A stretch of DNA of 64,000 nt, taken from assembly GCF_013911085.1 (NCBI RefSeq), contig NZ_JACERN010000030.1, positions 186,001 to 250,000 of the forward strand, read 5' to 3'. Positions 37,197-47,054 of the stretch are shown here, piece by piece; within the stretch, counting starts at the first letter, position 1; each line of letters starts with the position of its first letter. The notes beneath the pieces are model-generated. The model worked only from the letters and a program-made list of their open reading frames with translations. It was not told the DNA's origin and did no database searches. Source of the DNA: Aquitalea aquatica (GTDB taxonomy: Bacteria > Pseudomonadota > Gammaproteobacteria > Burkholderiales > Chromobacteriaceae). A program made the position numbers and the translations under genes.

Positions 37197-38411
37197 ATGA
37201 CCCGTCATCTTTTCAGCCTGGCGCTGCTGGCCGGGCTTTGCGCCTGTAGCACCACACCGACCAGCCTGCCTCCGGCACCAGTACCTGCACCCACCATCCC
37301 TGCCGCAGCCAGCGAACCCGCCGCCACGGCAGTGATCACACCTCCGCCAGTCACCACCACACCGGTCAACCCGGTCACTCCGCCTGGCAGCAAAGCAGCG
37401 CTGACAGACAGCCAGGCACGCGCCTTGTTGAACCGGCTGCTGCCGCAGGGCATCGCTGATCGTCAGGGCTGGAATAACGACATCCTGAGTGCCTTTACCG
37501 CACTCAAGCTTCCCTACCGCGCCGACAACTTCTGCGCGGTAGCCGCAGTGATCGAGCAGGAATCCAGCTGGCAAGGCGACCCGACCGTGCCTAATCTGCC
37601 CGCCATCGTCTGGGGCAAGATTGGCGAGCGGGCCAACAAATACCTGGTACCGCTACCGGTGGTCAAAGCCGCTCTGCTGAAAACCTCGCCCAATGGAAAA
37701 AGCTACAAATCGCGCATCGACAATCTGCGTACCGAGCGCGAGATGAATCTGCTGTTCGAAGACATGTCGGCCGAAGCCAGCAAGCTGGGGCTGCCGATGA
37801 ATATGAAGAACCCCATCCGCACTGGTGGCCCGATGCAGGTGAGCGTGGAGTTCGCCGAAGCCCACGTCAAGATCTGGCCCTACCCCTACCAGACCAGCAG
37901 CAGCATCCGCAATGACGTGTTCACCCGCCGTGGCGGCGTGTATTTTGGCAGCGCCATCCTGCTGCAATACCCGGCCCCTTATCAGGACATGCGCTATCGC
38001 TTCGCCGACTTCAATGCCGGGCGCTACAGCAGCCGCAATGCGGCATTCCAGGCCGCGCTCAGCCAGCTCACCGGCCGCAAGCTGGCACTGGATGGTGATT
38101 TGCTCAGCTACAGCGGCAAGCAGGCCAGCGGTAGCACCTACCGGGCACTGCTGGAACTCAAGACGAAACTGGACATGAAACAAGGCGAGATCGAACGGGA
38201 TTTGCAGCAGGAAAAGAATAGTACTTTTGCGCAAAGCGAGCTGTACCGCAAGCTGTTTGCACTGGCAGACAAGCAGGCCGGCAAGCCCCAGCCGCGTGAA
38301 CGCATGCCGCAGATCGACCTGCACAGCCCCAAGATCAGCCGCAAGCTGACCACTCAATGGTTTGCCGACAAGGTGAATGTGCGCTACCAGGCCTGCATGG
38401 CACGGCAATAG
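37197..38411 (+). CDS. DUF1615 family lipoprotein
   Basis: A 404-residue protein with a lipoprotein signal (MTRHLFSLALLAGLCACST; lipobox LCAC), a Pro/Thr/Ala-rich linker (about 20-68), and then the DUF1615 domain, with FCAVAAVIEQESSWQGDP reminiscent of a lytic transglycosylase active-site helix (Glu-Ser) and GGPMQVSVEFAEAH. The family is uncharacterised; a murein-cleaving role is only an inference from the ESSW segment. ATG 37197 gives the lipobox; the frame upstream has no family-like sequence. Confidence 0.85.
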   Translation: MTRHLFSLALLAGLCACSTTPTSLPPAPVPAPTIPAAASEPAATAVITPPPVTTTPVNPVTPPGSKAALTDSQARALLNRLLPQGIADRQGWNNDILSAFTALKLPYRADNFCAVAAVIEQESSWQGDPTVPNLPAIVWGKIGERANKYLVPLPVVKAALLKTSPNGKSYKSRIDNLRTEREMNLLFEDMSAEASKLGLPMNMKNPIRTGGPMQVSVEFAEAHVKIWPYPYQTSSSIRNDVFTRRGGVYFGSAILLQYPAPYQDMRYRFADFNAGRYSSRNAAFQAALSQLTGRKLALDGDLLSYSGKQASGSTYRALLELKTKLDMKQGEIERDLQQEKNSTFAQSELYRKLFALADKQAGKPQPRERMPQIDLHSPKISRKLTTQWFADKVNVRYQACMARQ

Positions 38412-38504
38412 CGATGATCAGGCAAGCAGGCCATGTATGGTCTGCTTGCGCAACAGGAAGGAATGAGCCGCACGGTAGTGAACACCGCAAGCGGAAAAAC
38501 GAAA

Positions 38505-38528
38505 AAGCCCAGTCTTGCGACTGGGCTT
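38505..38528 (-). terminator. Terminator of the tRNA operon
   Basis: On the minus strand, a 10-base stem (38519-38528 with 38505-38514) with a 4-base loop is followed by a T-rich tail. It lies just after tRNA-Glu. Confidence 0.88.
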
Positions 38529-38540
38529 GATCTTGAATCC

Positions 38541-38615
38541 TGGCGTCCCCACGGGGAATCGAACCCCGGCTACCGCCGTGAAAGGGCGGTGTTCTAACCG
38601 CTAAACTATAGGGAC
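38541..38615 (-). tRNA. tRNA-Glu (anticodon TTC)
   Basis: 75 bases including an encoded CCA. Acceptor GTCCCTA pairs with TGGGGAC; the anticodon loop CTTTCAC between CCGCC/GGCGG arms reads TTC; the T-loop is GGTTCGATTCC. It is last in the three-tRNA operon. Confidence 0.97.
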
Positions 38616-38617
38616 TT

Positions 38618-38694
38618 TGGTGCACCCGGAGCGATTCGAACGCCCGACCCTTTGGTTCGTAGCCAAATACTCTATCCAACTGAGCTACGGGTGC
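38618..38694 (-). tRNA. tRNA-Arg (anticodon ACG)
   Basis: 77 bases including CCA. Acceptor GCACCCG pairs with CGGGTGC; the anticodon arm TTTGG-CTACGAA-CCAAA reads ACG, whose A34 is normally edited to inosine by TadA. It is second in the operon, two bases before tRNA-Glu. Confidence 0.97.
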
Positions 38695-38700
38695 AGATTC

Positions 38701-38794
38701 TGGCGGAGAAAGAGGGATTCGAACCCTCGATACAGGTTTAAGCCCGTATGCTTCCTTAGCAGGGAAGTGCCTTCGACCACTCGGCCATTTCTCC
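38701..38794 (-). tRNA. tRNA-Ser (anticodon GCT)
   Basis: 94 bases including CCA, with the long variable arm of class II tRNAs. Acceptor GGAGAAA pairs with TTTCTCC; the anticodon loop reads GCT. It is first in the operon. Confidence 0.97.
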
Positions 38795-38808
38795 GTTCAG
38801 AGAGCGCT

Positions 38809-38837
38809 ATATTAAGCAAGCTGGCGCACCCTGTCAA
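38809..38837 (-). promoter_or_regulatory. Sigma-70 promoter of the tRNA operon
   Basis: On the minus strand: TTGACA (38832-38837), 17-base spacer, TAATAT (38809-38814), then a GC-rich discriminator GCGCTCTC. This is near consensus, with the discriminator type of stringently controlled stable-RNA promoters. Confidence 0.88.
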
Positions 38838-38853
38838 GCATCTACCTGAAAAA

Positions 38854-40080
38854 TTATGCCGGCTGATCCAGACCAAATACCTTGTGCAGGACGCGTACGC
38901 CCAGCTCCAGATATTTCTCGTCCACCAGCACCGATACCTTGATTTCCGAAGTGGAAATCATCTGGATATTGATGCCCTCTTCCGCCAGGGTGCGGAACAT
39001 GGTGGAAGCCACGCCACAGTGCGAACGCATGCCCACGCCAACGATGGAGATCTTGGCGACCTTGTCGTCAGCATCGATCTTGGCGGCGCCGATATGGGTT
39101 TGCACTTCGCGCAGGATGTCCATGGTGCGCGGGAATTCGCCGCGCGGCACGGTGAAGGAGAAATCGGTGGTGCCGTTTTCGCCCACGTTCTGGATGATCA
39201 TGTCGACTTCGATGTTGGCATCGGCAATCGGGCCCAGAATCTGGTAAGCGATACCCGGTTTGTCGGGTACGCCCTTCACATTGATGCGTGCTTCGTTACG
39301 GTCAAACGCGATGCCTGCAACTACGGCCTTTTCCATGTTTTCATCTTCCTCGAACGTAATCAGCGTGCCTTCCCCTTCCTCTTCGAAGCTGGACAGTACA
39401 CGCAGACGTACCTTGTATTTCCCGGCGAATTCCACCGAACGGATCTGCAATACCTTGGAGCCCAGCGAGGCCATCTCGATCATTTCTTCGAAAGTAATGG
39501 TCTTGAGGCGGCGGGCATCCGGCACGACGCGCGGATCAGTGGTGTAGACACCGTCGACATCGGTGTAGATCTGGCATTCGTCAGCCTTCAGCGCAGCGGC
39601 CAGCGCCACGGCGGAAGTGTCGGAACCACCACGACCCAGCGTGGTGATGTTGCCGTTTTCATCAATGCCCTGGAAGCCGGCCACCACCACGACCGAACCG
39701 GCCGCAAGGTCGGTCCGCATAGCGGCTTCGTCGATGGATTGAATACGTGCCTTGTTGTGCGAGTCGTCGGTGGTCACGCGCACTTGCCAGCCGCAGTAGC
39801 TCTTGGCGTCGACACCGATTTCCTTGAGTGCCATGGCCAACAGGCCGATGGTGACTTGTTCGCCGGTGGAAATGATCACGTCCAGCTCGCGCGGGTCCGG
39901 ATAGGCCTGGATCTCTTTGGCAAGGGCAATCAGTCGGTTGGTTTCGCCACTCATGGCAGATACCACTACTACGACATCATGTCCCTGCGCTTTCCATTTG
40001 GCGACACGGCGGGCCACGTTCTTGATGCGCTCCGCAGAGCCCATCGAGGTACCGCCGTACTTTTGTACGATGAGTGCCAT
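38854..40080 (-). CDS. lysC: Aspartate kinase
   Basis: Phosphorylates aspartate, the first step towards lysine, threonine and methionine. The 408-residue monofunctional enzyme has a kinase domain (about 1-245, starting MALIVQKYGGTSMGSAERI, with GFQGIDENGNITTLGRGGSD) and two ACT domains (about 265-400) that bind feedback amino acids. One contains SIVGVGMRSHCGVASTMFR. No lysine riboswitch was recognised in the 196-base upstream gap. The three-tRNA operon follows on the same strand with its own promoter. Confidence 0.96.
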   Translation of the reverse strand: MALIVQKYGGTSMGSAERIKNVARRVAKWKAQGHDVVVVVSAMSGETNRLIALAKEIQAYPDPRELDVIISTGEQVTIGLLAMALKEIGVDAKSYCGWQVRVTTDDSHNKARIQSIDEAAMRTDLAAGSVVVVAGFQGIDENGNITTLGRGGSDTSAVALAAALKADECQIYTDVDGVYTTDPRVVPDARRLKTITFEEMIEMASLGSKVLQIRSVEFAGKYKVRLRVLSSFEEEGEGTLITFEEDENMEKAVVAGIAFDRNEARINVKGVPDKPGIAYQILGPIADANIEVDMIIQNVGENGTTDFSFTVPRGEFPRTMDILREVQTHIGAAKIDADDKVAKISIVGVGMRSHCGVASTMFRTLAEEGINIQMISTSEIKVSVLVDEKYLELGVRVLHKVFGLDQPA

Positions 40081-40276
40081 GCTTGCTTCTTATATAGAAA
40101 GGTTGATATGTCGGACTTCGATTCTGGCCCGATCTGCGCCATAAAAGCAAGGCCATTGTTCGACAATGCCCATCGGCCTTTGCGCAATGCAACAAATCAT
40201 TGCCGTGGCGCTATCAGCAAGCGCTGAAGCTCAACCAGAATCTGCCTGCCAAACCGCACAATCGACGACGCCAGGC

Positions 40277-41095
40277 TTAGCTGGCCAGCAGCCGTTGCGG
40301 ATGGGTGTAAACATTCACCCTGCCCGGCCTGGCAAAACCCAGCAGGGTCAGGCCGTATTGTTCAGCCATCTGCACCGCCAGCGCTGTCGGTGCGGCCACG
40401 GCGATCAGGATTTCAATGCCGGCGGCGGCGGCCTTTTGCACCATTTCGTAGCTGGCGCGGCTGGTCACCAGTGCCACCCCGGTGCCCCAATCGCTGACGG
40501 CACGCCGGCCGATCAGCTTGTCCAGCGCCACATGCCGGCCCACGTCTTCGCACACATGCAGCAAGCTGCCCTGCAGATCGAGCCAGGCTGCCGCATGGGC
40601 GCAGCCGGTCTGCTGCGACAGGGTTTGCCGCTCGGGTAGGGCCTGCAGCGCCCGTTTCAGCGCGGGCCAGCCCAGCCGCACCGTATCCGGCAAGGCTGGC
40701 AGCGGACGGAAGATTTCCGCCAGTTGCTCCACACCGCACAAGCCGCAACCGGTACGGCCAGCCAGTTGGCGACGGCGCTCTTTCAGTGCCGTGAAACAGG
40801 CAGTGGCCAGTTCCACATGCACCTCGATGCCGCTGGCGGCATTGCGCACTTCGATGTCGTAGATATCCGCCAGCTGCCGGGCAATGCCCTCGGCCAGCGA
40901 GAAGCCGCGGGCAAAGTCTTCCAGTTGCTGCGGGCTGGCCATCATCACTACATGCGCCAGGCCGTTATACACCAGCGCCACCGCTACTTCGCAGGCCAGG
41001 GCATCGGCCTGAGACAGCATGGGCTGAGCCTCCTGCCACTGGATTCGATCAATTTGGCAGGCGATATCAAAGCCTTCGGGAGCGGAATCGGTCAT
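40277..41095 (-). CDS. fdhD: Formate dehydrogenase accessory sulfurtransferase FdhD
   Basis: Transfers sulfur from IscS to the molybdenum cofactor before it enters formate dehydrogenase. The 272-residue protein has the reactive CxxC loop in RTGCGLCGVEQLAEI (about residue 119), GFSLAEGIARQLADIYDIEV in the N-terminal half, and LLHVCEDVGRHVALDKLIG with TSRASYEMVQKAA in the C-terminal half. It is divergent from fdnG with about 200 bases between the two starts, so the enzyme and its activator share a regulatory region. Confidence 0.95.
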   Translation of the reverse strand: MTDSAPEGFDIACQIDRIQWQEAQPMLSQADALACEVAVALVYNGLAHVVMMASPQQLEDFARGFSLAEGIARQLADIYDIEVRNAASGIEVHVELATACFTALKERRRQLAGRTGCGLCGVEQLAEIFRPLPALPDTVRLGWPALKRALQALPERQTLSQQTGCAHAAAWLDLQGSLLHVCEDVGRHVALDKLIGRRAVSDWGTGVALVTSRASYEMVQKAAAAGIEILIAVAAPTALAVQMAEQYGLTLLGFARPGRVNVYTHPQRLLAS

Positions 41096-41134
41096 GGATT
41101 AGGATTTTTTAGGGGTTTCATTGTCACTCGCTAT

Positions 41135-41163
41135 TTGAGCTTACAGAAATTGCTGACGATAAT
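41135..41163 (+). promoter_or_regulatory. Sigma-70-type promoter of the fdn operon
   Basis: TTGAGC (41135-41140), 17-base spacer, GATAAT (41158-41163). Initiation near 41170 would give a leader of about 125 bases before fdnG. No clear FNR or NarL site was identified by eye. Confidence 0.6.
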
Positions 41164-41294
41164 GGAGCCAGGCTACAACTCTCAGGGTTGGCCAGACCCG
41201 TCTTTTTGTCCTGTATCACGTCGCACAGCCATGCTGCTGCATTTGACGGCCAGAACAGAAAGTCAGTCAACATTCCACCCATGAAGGAGACCCC

Positions 41295-44200
41295 ATGCAG
41301 GTCAATCGGCGGCAGTTCTTCAAGCTGTGCGCCGGGGGTATGGCAGGTTCCACGATTGCAACGCTGGGTTTATTGCCGGAAAAGGCAATGGCTGATGTGC
41401 GCAGCTACAAGCTGATGCGCGCCAGTGAAACCCGCAACACCTGTCCGTACTGCTCGGTAGGCTGTGGCATTCTCATGTACAGCCTGGGCGATGGTGCCAA
41501 AAACGCCAAGTCCGAAATTTTCCATATCGAAGGTGACCCGGACCATCCGGTCAACCGTGGCGCACTCTGCCCCAAGGGCGCTGGCCTGGTGGATTTCATC
41601 CACAGCCCCAACCGCCTGAAGTACCCGGAAGTGCGCGAAGCCGGCAGCAATGAATGGAAACGTCTCAGCTGGGACGAAGCGTTTACCCGCATCGCCAAGC
41701 ACATCAAGCAGGACCGCGATGCCAACTTCACCGAAAAGAACGCCGATGGCGTAACAGTAAACCGCTGGCTGTCCACCGGTTTTCTGGCGGCCTCCGCCTC
41801 CAGCAACGAGGCTGGCTGGCTGACCCACAAATTCACTCGCAGCCTCGGAATGCTGGCTGTCGACAATCAGGCGCGTGTATGACACGGACCAACGGTGGCA
41901 AGTCTTGCCCCAACATTTGGTCGCGGTGCCATGACAAACCATTGGGTCGACATCAAGAACGCCAATCTGATCGTGGTGATGGGTGGCAATGCCGCCGAAG
42001 CACACCCGGTTGGCTTCCGCTGGGCCATTGAGGCCAAGACCCGCAACAAGGCCAAGCTGCTGGTCATCGACCCGCGCTTTACCCGTACTGCCTCGGTGGC
42101 AGACTTCTACGCGCCCATTCGTACTGGCACGGACATTACCCTGTTGTCCGGCGTAATCCGCTATTTGCTGGAAACCGGCAAGTACAACAAGGAATACACG
42201 CTCGCCTATACCAATGCGGCCTTGCTGGTACATCCGGGCTTCAGCTTTGAAGACGGCCTGTTCAGCGGCTATGACGCGGACAAGCGCAAATACGACAAAT
42301 CCACCTGGGCCTACCAGCTGGATGAGAAGGGCATGGCCAAACGGGATGACTCGCTGAGCGACCCGCGCTGCGTGATCAATCTGCTCAAACAGCATGTCTC
42401 ACGCTACACCGCCGATGTTGTGGCCAATATCTGCGGCACGCCCAAAGAAGCCTTCCAGGCCATTTGCGAGCATCTGGCAGAGACCAGCGCACCGGACAAA
42501 ACCACCTCCTTCCTGTATGCCCTGGGCTGGACCCAGCACTCCATCGGTGCGCAGAACATCCGTACCATGGCGATGATCCAGCTATTGCTGGGCAATATGG
42601 GCATGGCCGGTGGTGGCATCAACGCCTTGCGCGGTCACTCCAATATCCAGGGCCTGACCGACCTGGGCCTGCTGTCCACCAATCTGCCGGGCTACATGAC
42701 CATGCCGTCGGAGAAAGAGCCGACGCTGGACAGCTATCTGACCAAATACACCAGCAAGCCGCTGGCGGATGGCCAGATGAACTACTGGCAGAACTATCCC
42801 AAGTTCTTTGTTTCCTTCATGAAATCCATGTGGGGCGACAAGGCGACGGCGGACAACAACTGGGGTTATGACCTGCTGCCCAAGTGGGACAAAGGCTACG
42901 ATGTGCTCCAGTACTTCGAGCTGATGCATCAGGGCAAGGTGAATGGCTATTTCTGCCAGGGCTTCAACCCGGTGGCGTCCTTCCCCAACAAGAACAAGAT
43001 CGTGGCCTCGCTGTCGCGACTCAAGTTCCTGGTGATCATGGACCCGCTCACCACCGAAACCTCCACTTTCTGGCAGAACCACGGCGAACAGAATGATGTG
43101 AAGACGGCGGACATCAAGACCGAAGTATTCCGTCTGCCCACCACCTGCTTTGCCGAGGAAGACGGCTCCATCGTCAACTCCGGCCGCTGGCTGCAATGGC
43201 ACTGGAAGGGCGCGGAAGGGCCAGGCCAGGCGCTGACCGACCCGCAAATCCTCGCGGGTATCTTCCTCAAGCTCAAGGCCATGTACGCCAAGGACGGCGG
43301 CACCTTCCCGGATGCCATCAACAGCCTGTCCTGGGCCTATGGCGACCCGCACGAGCCCAAGCCGGAAGAACTGGCCAAAGAGCTGAACGGCAAGGCGCTG
43401 GCTGATCTGCCCGACCCGAAAAACCCCGGCCAGTTCCTGGCCAAGAAGGGTGAGCTATTGCCTGGCTTTGCCCTGCTGCAGGCCGATGGCAGTACGGCAT
43501 CCGGTTGCTGGATTTTCGCCGGCAGCTGGACCCAGGCTGGCAACCAGATGGCACGGCGCGACAACAGCGACCCGTCCGGCCTGGGCAACACGCTGGGCTG
43601 GGCCTGGGCATGGCCGGCCAACCGCCGCATCCTGTACAACCGCGCCTCCTGCAAGCCTGATGGCACGCCATGGGACAAGAAGCGCACGCTGATCAAGTGG
43701 AATGGCGAAAAGTGGGTGGGCGTGGATGTGCCTGACTTCAAGGCCGACGAGCCGCCGGGCAGCGCCATGGCCCCCTTCATCATGCAGCCGGAAGGCCTTG
43801 GCCGACTGTTTGCGCTGGACAAGATGGCCGAAGGCCCCTTCCCCGAGCATTACGAGCCGTTCGAGACGCCGCTGGGTACCAACCCGCTGCATCCCAAGGT
43901 GATTTCCAACCCGGCAGCACGGCTGTTCAAGGGCGACAAGGAGCAGCTGGGCCAGCATCAGCAGTTCCCCTATGCCGCCACCACCTACCGCCTGACCGAA
44001 CATTTCCACTACTGGACCAAGCATGCGCGGCTGAACGCCATCATGCAGCCGGAACAGTTCGTGGAAATAGGCGAGGAGCTGGCCAAGGAAAAAGGCATTG
44101 CCCATGGCGACCTGGTCAAGGTGTCGTCGCAGCGGGGCTATATCAAGGCCAAGGCGGTGGTCACCAAGCGCATCAAGGCACTGAAAGTGAACGGCCAGTC

Positions 44201-44351
44201 GGTGCACCATGTCGGCATTCCGATTCACTGGGGCTTTGAGGGCTTGACCAAGAAGGGCTTTATTGCCAATACGCTGACGCCGTTTGTCGGGGATGCCAAT
44301 ACCCAGACACCGGAGTTCAAGTCCTTCCTCGTCAACGTTGAGAAAGCATAA
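41295..44351 (+). CDS. fdnG: Formate dehydrogenase-N alpha subunit, selenocysteine-containing
   Basis: Catalytic subunit of the membrane-bound periplasmic formate dehydrogenase: formate to CO2 at a Mo-bis-MGD centre. The reading frame is broken by TGA at 41880-41882, but this is codon 196, in the context NQARV-U-HGPTVASLAP, which equals Sec196 of E. coli FdnG, so the gene is one 1018-residue selenoprotein. The N terminus has a Tat signal (VNRRQFFKLCAGG); next comes the [4Fe-4S] motif CPYCSVGCGILMYSL with GALCPKG. The C-terminal domain binds the molybdopterin. AAGGAGA precedes ATG 41295. fdnH follows after 9 bases. Confidence 0.96.
41880..41922 (+). promoter_or_regulatory. SECIS element for UGA recoding in fdnG
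   Basis: It starts at the UGA codon. The lower stem is GACCAA (41887-41892) with TTGGTC (41917-41922); the apical stem is GGCAA (41897-41901) with TTGCC (41905-41909) and the loop holds the G-U that SelB contacts in the E. coli element. Distance and shape match bacterial SECIS hairpins. Confidence 0.88.
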
Positions 44352-44360
44352 GGAGCGACC

Positions 44361-45236
44361 ATGTCACTGCAATCGCAAGATATCCTGCGCCGCTCCGCCA
44401 GCCCCACCCAGCCGCCGATTGCGCGCGAGCACAAGGCGGAAGTGGCCAAGCTGATCGACGTGTCCACCTGCATCGGCTGCAAGGCCTGTCAGGTGGCCTG
44501 TTCGGAATGGAATGACCTGCGCGACGAAGTGGGCAACAACGTCGGGGTGTACGACAACCCGGCCGACCTGTCCGCCGAAAGCTGGACGGTGATGCGTTAC
44601 AGCGAAACCGAGCAGAACGGCAAGCTGGAATGGCTGATCCGCAAGGACGGCTGCATGCACTGCGCCGAGCCGGGCTGCCTGAAAGCCTGCCCCTCGCCCG
44701 GTGCCATCATCCAGTACGCCAACGGCATCGTGGACTTCCAGTCCGAGCACTGCATTGGCTGTGGCTACTGCATTTCCGGCTGTCCCTTCAATGTGCCGCG
44801 CATCAACCAGAAGGATAACAAGGCCTACAAGTGCACCTTGTGTTCCGACCGGGTGAGCGTGGGCCAGGAGCCGGCCTGTGTGAAAACCTGCCCCACCGGC
44901 GCCATTCGCTTTGGCAGCAAGGAGGACATGAAGGAATACGCACAGGAGCGGGTAGACGAGCTGAAAACCCGTGGCTATGCCAATGCCGGGCTGTACGATC
45001 CGCAAGGCGTGGGCGGCACCCATGTGATGTACGTGCTGCACCATGCCGATCAGCCCGAGCTGTACCACGGACTGAAGAAGGATCCGCAAATCAGCCCGGT
45101 GGTCAGCCTGTGGAAGGGCATACTCAAGCCGCTGTCCACCATTGGTCTGGCAGCTTCGGTGCTGTTCGGCTTCTTCCACTACATCGGCGTCGGCCCCAAC
45201 AAGGCCGAAGATGACGAAGAGGAGGACAAGGCATGA
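44361..45236 (+). CDS. fdnH: Formate dehydrogenase-N iron-sulfur beta subunit
   Basis: Electron-transfer subunit between FdnG and the cytochrome b FdnI. The 291-residue protein has four [4Fe-4S] ligand sets: [15 protein letters not shown] (about 36), [14 protein letters not shown] (about 98), [17 protein letters not shown] (about 131) and [20 protein letters not shown] (about 157). A single C-terminal TM helix (about 252-275, [18 protein letters not shown]) anchors it to the membrane on the periplasmic side. The stop overlaps fdnI by four bases. Confidence 0.96.
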   Translation: MSLQSQDILRRSASPTQPPIAREHKAEVAKLIDVSTCIGCKACQVACSEWNDLRDEVGNNVGVYDNPADLSAESWTVMRYSETEQNGKLEWLIRKDGCMHCAEPGCLKACPSPGAIIQYANGIVDFQSEHCIGCGYCISGCPFNVPRINQKDNKAYKCTLCSDRVSVGQEPACVKTCPTGAIRFGSKEDMKEYAQERVDELKTRGYANAGLYDPQGVGGTHVMYVLHHADQPELYHGLKKDPQISPVVSLWKGILKPLSTIGLAASVLFGFFHYIGVGPNKAEDDEEEDKA

Positions 45237-45862
45237 GCAAGGAAAAGCTGATCAAGCGCTACAGCGCGGCCGAGCGCATCAACCACTGGATCGTGGCGGT
45301 GTGCTTCGTGCTGCTGGCCATCTCCGGCCTGGCGTTTTTCTACCCGGCCTTCTTCTGGCTCACCGGGGTGTTCGGCACACCGCAGCTGGCGCGCATCGTG
45401 CACCCCTTTGTCGGGGTGCTGATGTTCCTGGGCTTTGCCCGCCAGTTCTTCCGCTACTGGCATCACAATTTCATCGACAAGGAAGACATCAAGTGGATGA
45501 AATCGGTGAAAACCGTGCTGGCTGGCCATGAGGTAGGTGACATCGGCAAGTACAACGGCGGCCAGAAAGGCATGTTCTGGATGATGACAGGCTGCCTGCT
45601 GGTGCTGATCTGTACCGGTGTCATCATCTGGCGGCCCTACTTTGCCTATTACTTCCCCATCGAGCTGATCCGCGTGGCCCTGCTCTTGCATGCCTGGAGC
45701 GCTCTGGCGCTGATTGCCGGCATCATCGTGCATGTCTACGCCGCCATCTGGGTACGCGGCACCATCCGCGCCATGGTGGAAGGCGTGGTCACCCATGCCT
45801 GGGCCAAGAAGCACCATCCGCGCTGGTATCGCGAAATGACAGGAGACAAGAACAAGTCATGA
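45233..45862 (+). CDS. fdnI: Formate dehydrogenase-N cytochrome b556 gamma subunit
   Basis: Membrane subunit that takes electrons from FdnH through two b haems to quinone. The 209-residue protein has four TM helices (about 18-40, 54-74, 113-135 and 150-174), with His residues in [16 protein letters not shown] and [20 protein letters not shown] that are likely haem ligands. It overlaps fdnH and fdhE by four bases each, so fdnGHI-fdhE is one transcription unit. Confidence 0.95.
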   Translation: MSKEKLIKRYSAAERINHWIVAVCFVLLAISGLAFFYPAFFWLTGVFGTPQLARIVHPFVGVLMFLGFARQFFRYWHHNFIDKEDIKWMKSVKTVLAGHEVGDIGKYNGGQKGMFWMMTGCLLVLICTGVIIWRPYFAYYFPIELIRVALLLHAWSALALIAGIIVHVYAAIWVRGTIRAMVEGVVTHAWAKKHHPRWYREMTGDKNKS

Positions 45863-46779
45863 GCATTCGCATTGTGCCAGTAGAACAGCTGGCAGAGCGG
45901 CAAGCAGCCAGCCTGGACATCATCCCGCTGCTGCTGCCACAGCCAGCCACGCTGTATCGTCAGCGTGCGGCCCGGCTGCAGCAGCTGGCGGCGGGGCATG
46001 TCATGGCCGATTACCTGCAACTGGCCAGCCGCATTGCCGAGGCACAACAGCAGCTGGTACACAGCCAGCCGGTGTTGCTGCCATTGCGGGAGGACTACTT
46101 CCGGCAGTGCGCCGAGCACGGCCTGCCGCCCTTGGGCGCCATGGCCTGGCAACGCGATGGTCAGTGGCGGCAACTGCTGCTGGCCCTGTGCCAGCAACTG
46201 TCTGCCACTGCCAGCCCGGCCGTGCAGCAGGTGCTGGCACAGTTGCAGGCAGCCCCGGCAGAGCAGCACGAAAAGGCCGCCCAGGCACTGTTGTCCGGTG
46301 ACCTGGCGGCAGTGGACAGCGGGCAGGCTCCCTTCATCTGGGCGGCCTTGTCGGTGTATTTCAGCCAGCTGGCCGGCCAGCTGAAAATCGCCGCCGTCGC
46401 CGAACCGGGTGATGCCCGTCATCTGTGCCCGGTATGCGCCAGTGCGCCGGTGGCCAGCATCGTGCATCAGGGCAATGAAGCCGGCCTGCGCTATCTGCAC
46501 TGCAGCCTGTGCGAAAGCGAGTGGCATATGGTGCGGGCAAAGTGCAGCAACTGCGAAGCCACCCGCGATATCGGCTACTGGTCGCTACAGGAGGCGCATG
46601 ATGCCGTGCGCGGCGAATCCTGCGGCGATTGCGGCAGCTATCTGAAGATTCTGTCACTGGACAAGGATCAGCAGGCTGAAGCGGTGGCGGATGATCTGGC
46701 CAGCCTGGCGCTGGATGCCGCGCTGGAAGAACAGGGCTTTGCCCGCAGTGGCCTCAACCCGCTGCTGTTTCCCGGCTGA
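45859..46779 (+). CDS. fdhE: Formate dehydrogenase accessory protein FdhE
   Basis: Cytoplasmic protein needed for assembly of the respiratory formate dehydrogenase. The 306-residue product has a poorly conserved helical N-terminal half and a C-terminal half with four Cys pairs: LCPVCASAPV (about 191), HCSLCESEWH (about 214), KCSNCEATRD (about 230) and SCGDCGSYLK (about 254). FdhE binds iron through such CxxC motifs (family knowledge). It is last in the fdn operon and is followed by a strong terminator. Confidence 0.94.
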   Translation: MSIRIVPVEQLAERQAASLDIIPLLLPQPATLYRQRAARLQQLAAGHVMADYLQLASRIAEAQQQLVHSQPVLLPLREDYFRQCAEHGLPPLGAMAWQRDGQWRQLLLALCQQLSATASPAVQQVLAQLQAAPAEQHEKAAQALLSGDLAAVDSGQAPFIWAALSVYFSQLAGQLKIAAVAEPGDARHLCPVCASAPVASIVHQGNEAGLRYLHCSLCESEWHMVRAKCSNCEATRDIGYWSLQEAHDAVRGESCGDCGSYLKILSLDKDQQAEAVADDLASLALDAALEEQGFARSGLNPLLFPG

Positions 46780-46799
46780 TTAGCTTATTACCCGTCAGC

Positions 46800-46826
46800 A
46801 ACCGGCCTGCATGGCCGGTTTTTTTA
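46800..46826 (+). terminator. Terminator of the fdn operon
   Basis: An 8-base stem (46800-46807 with 46813-46820) followed by a run of eight T. Confidence 0.95.
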
Positions 46827-47054
46827 TGCCTACAAGAGAAAATGTTTAAAAAGAAATGACTAGTAATAATAAATAAAATGCATCGTCCAGCCATTCCCCT
46901 TTGCATTCGACAAAGGCAACAACTACAAAAATAGAAAGACCAACGAGCAGTAGCGACCAAAAAAACCGCCCGCACGGGTGCAAGCAGCCTGCCAGCCGTG
47001 GTCATGCGCCGGCAGCGGCGGGCCGCAACGTCAGCGACGCATTAAGGGGAAAAT

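Noticed and set aside
40081-40276. Lysine riboswitch upstream of the aspartate kinase gene
   Set aside because: No lysine-riboswitch-like conserved core could be seen in the 196 bases.
41096-41294. Sigma-54 promoter for the fdn operon, given rpoN in the window
   Set aside because: No GG-N10-GC (-24/-12) element with the right context was found; a sigma-70-type promoter is present instead.
41880-41882. TGA in fdnG as a nonsense mutation or pseudogene sign
   Set aside because: The codon is at the known Sec position of FdnG, a SECIS hairpin follows, and selA, selB and selC are in the window.
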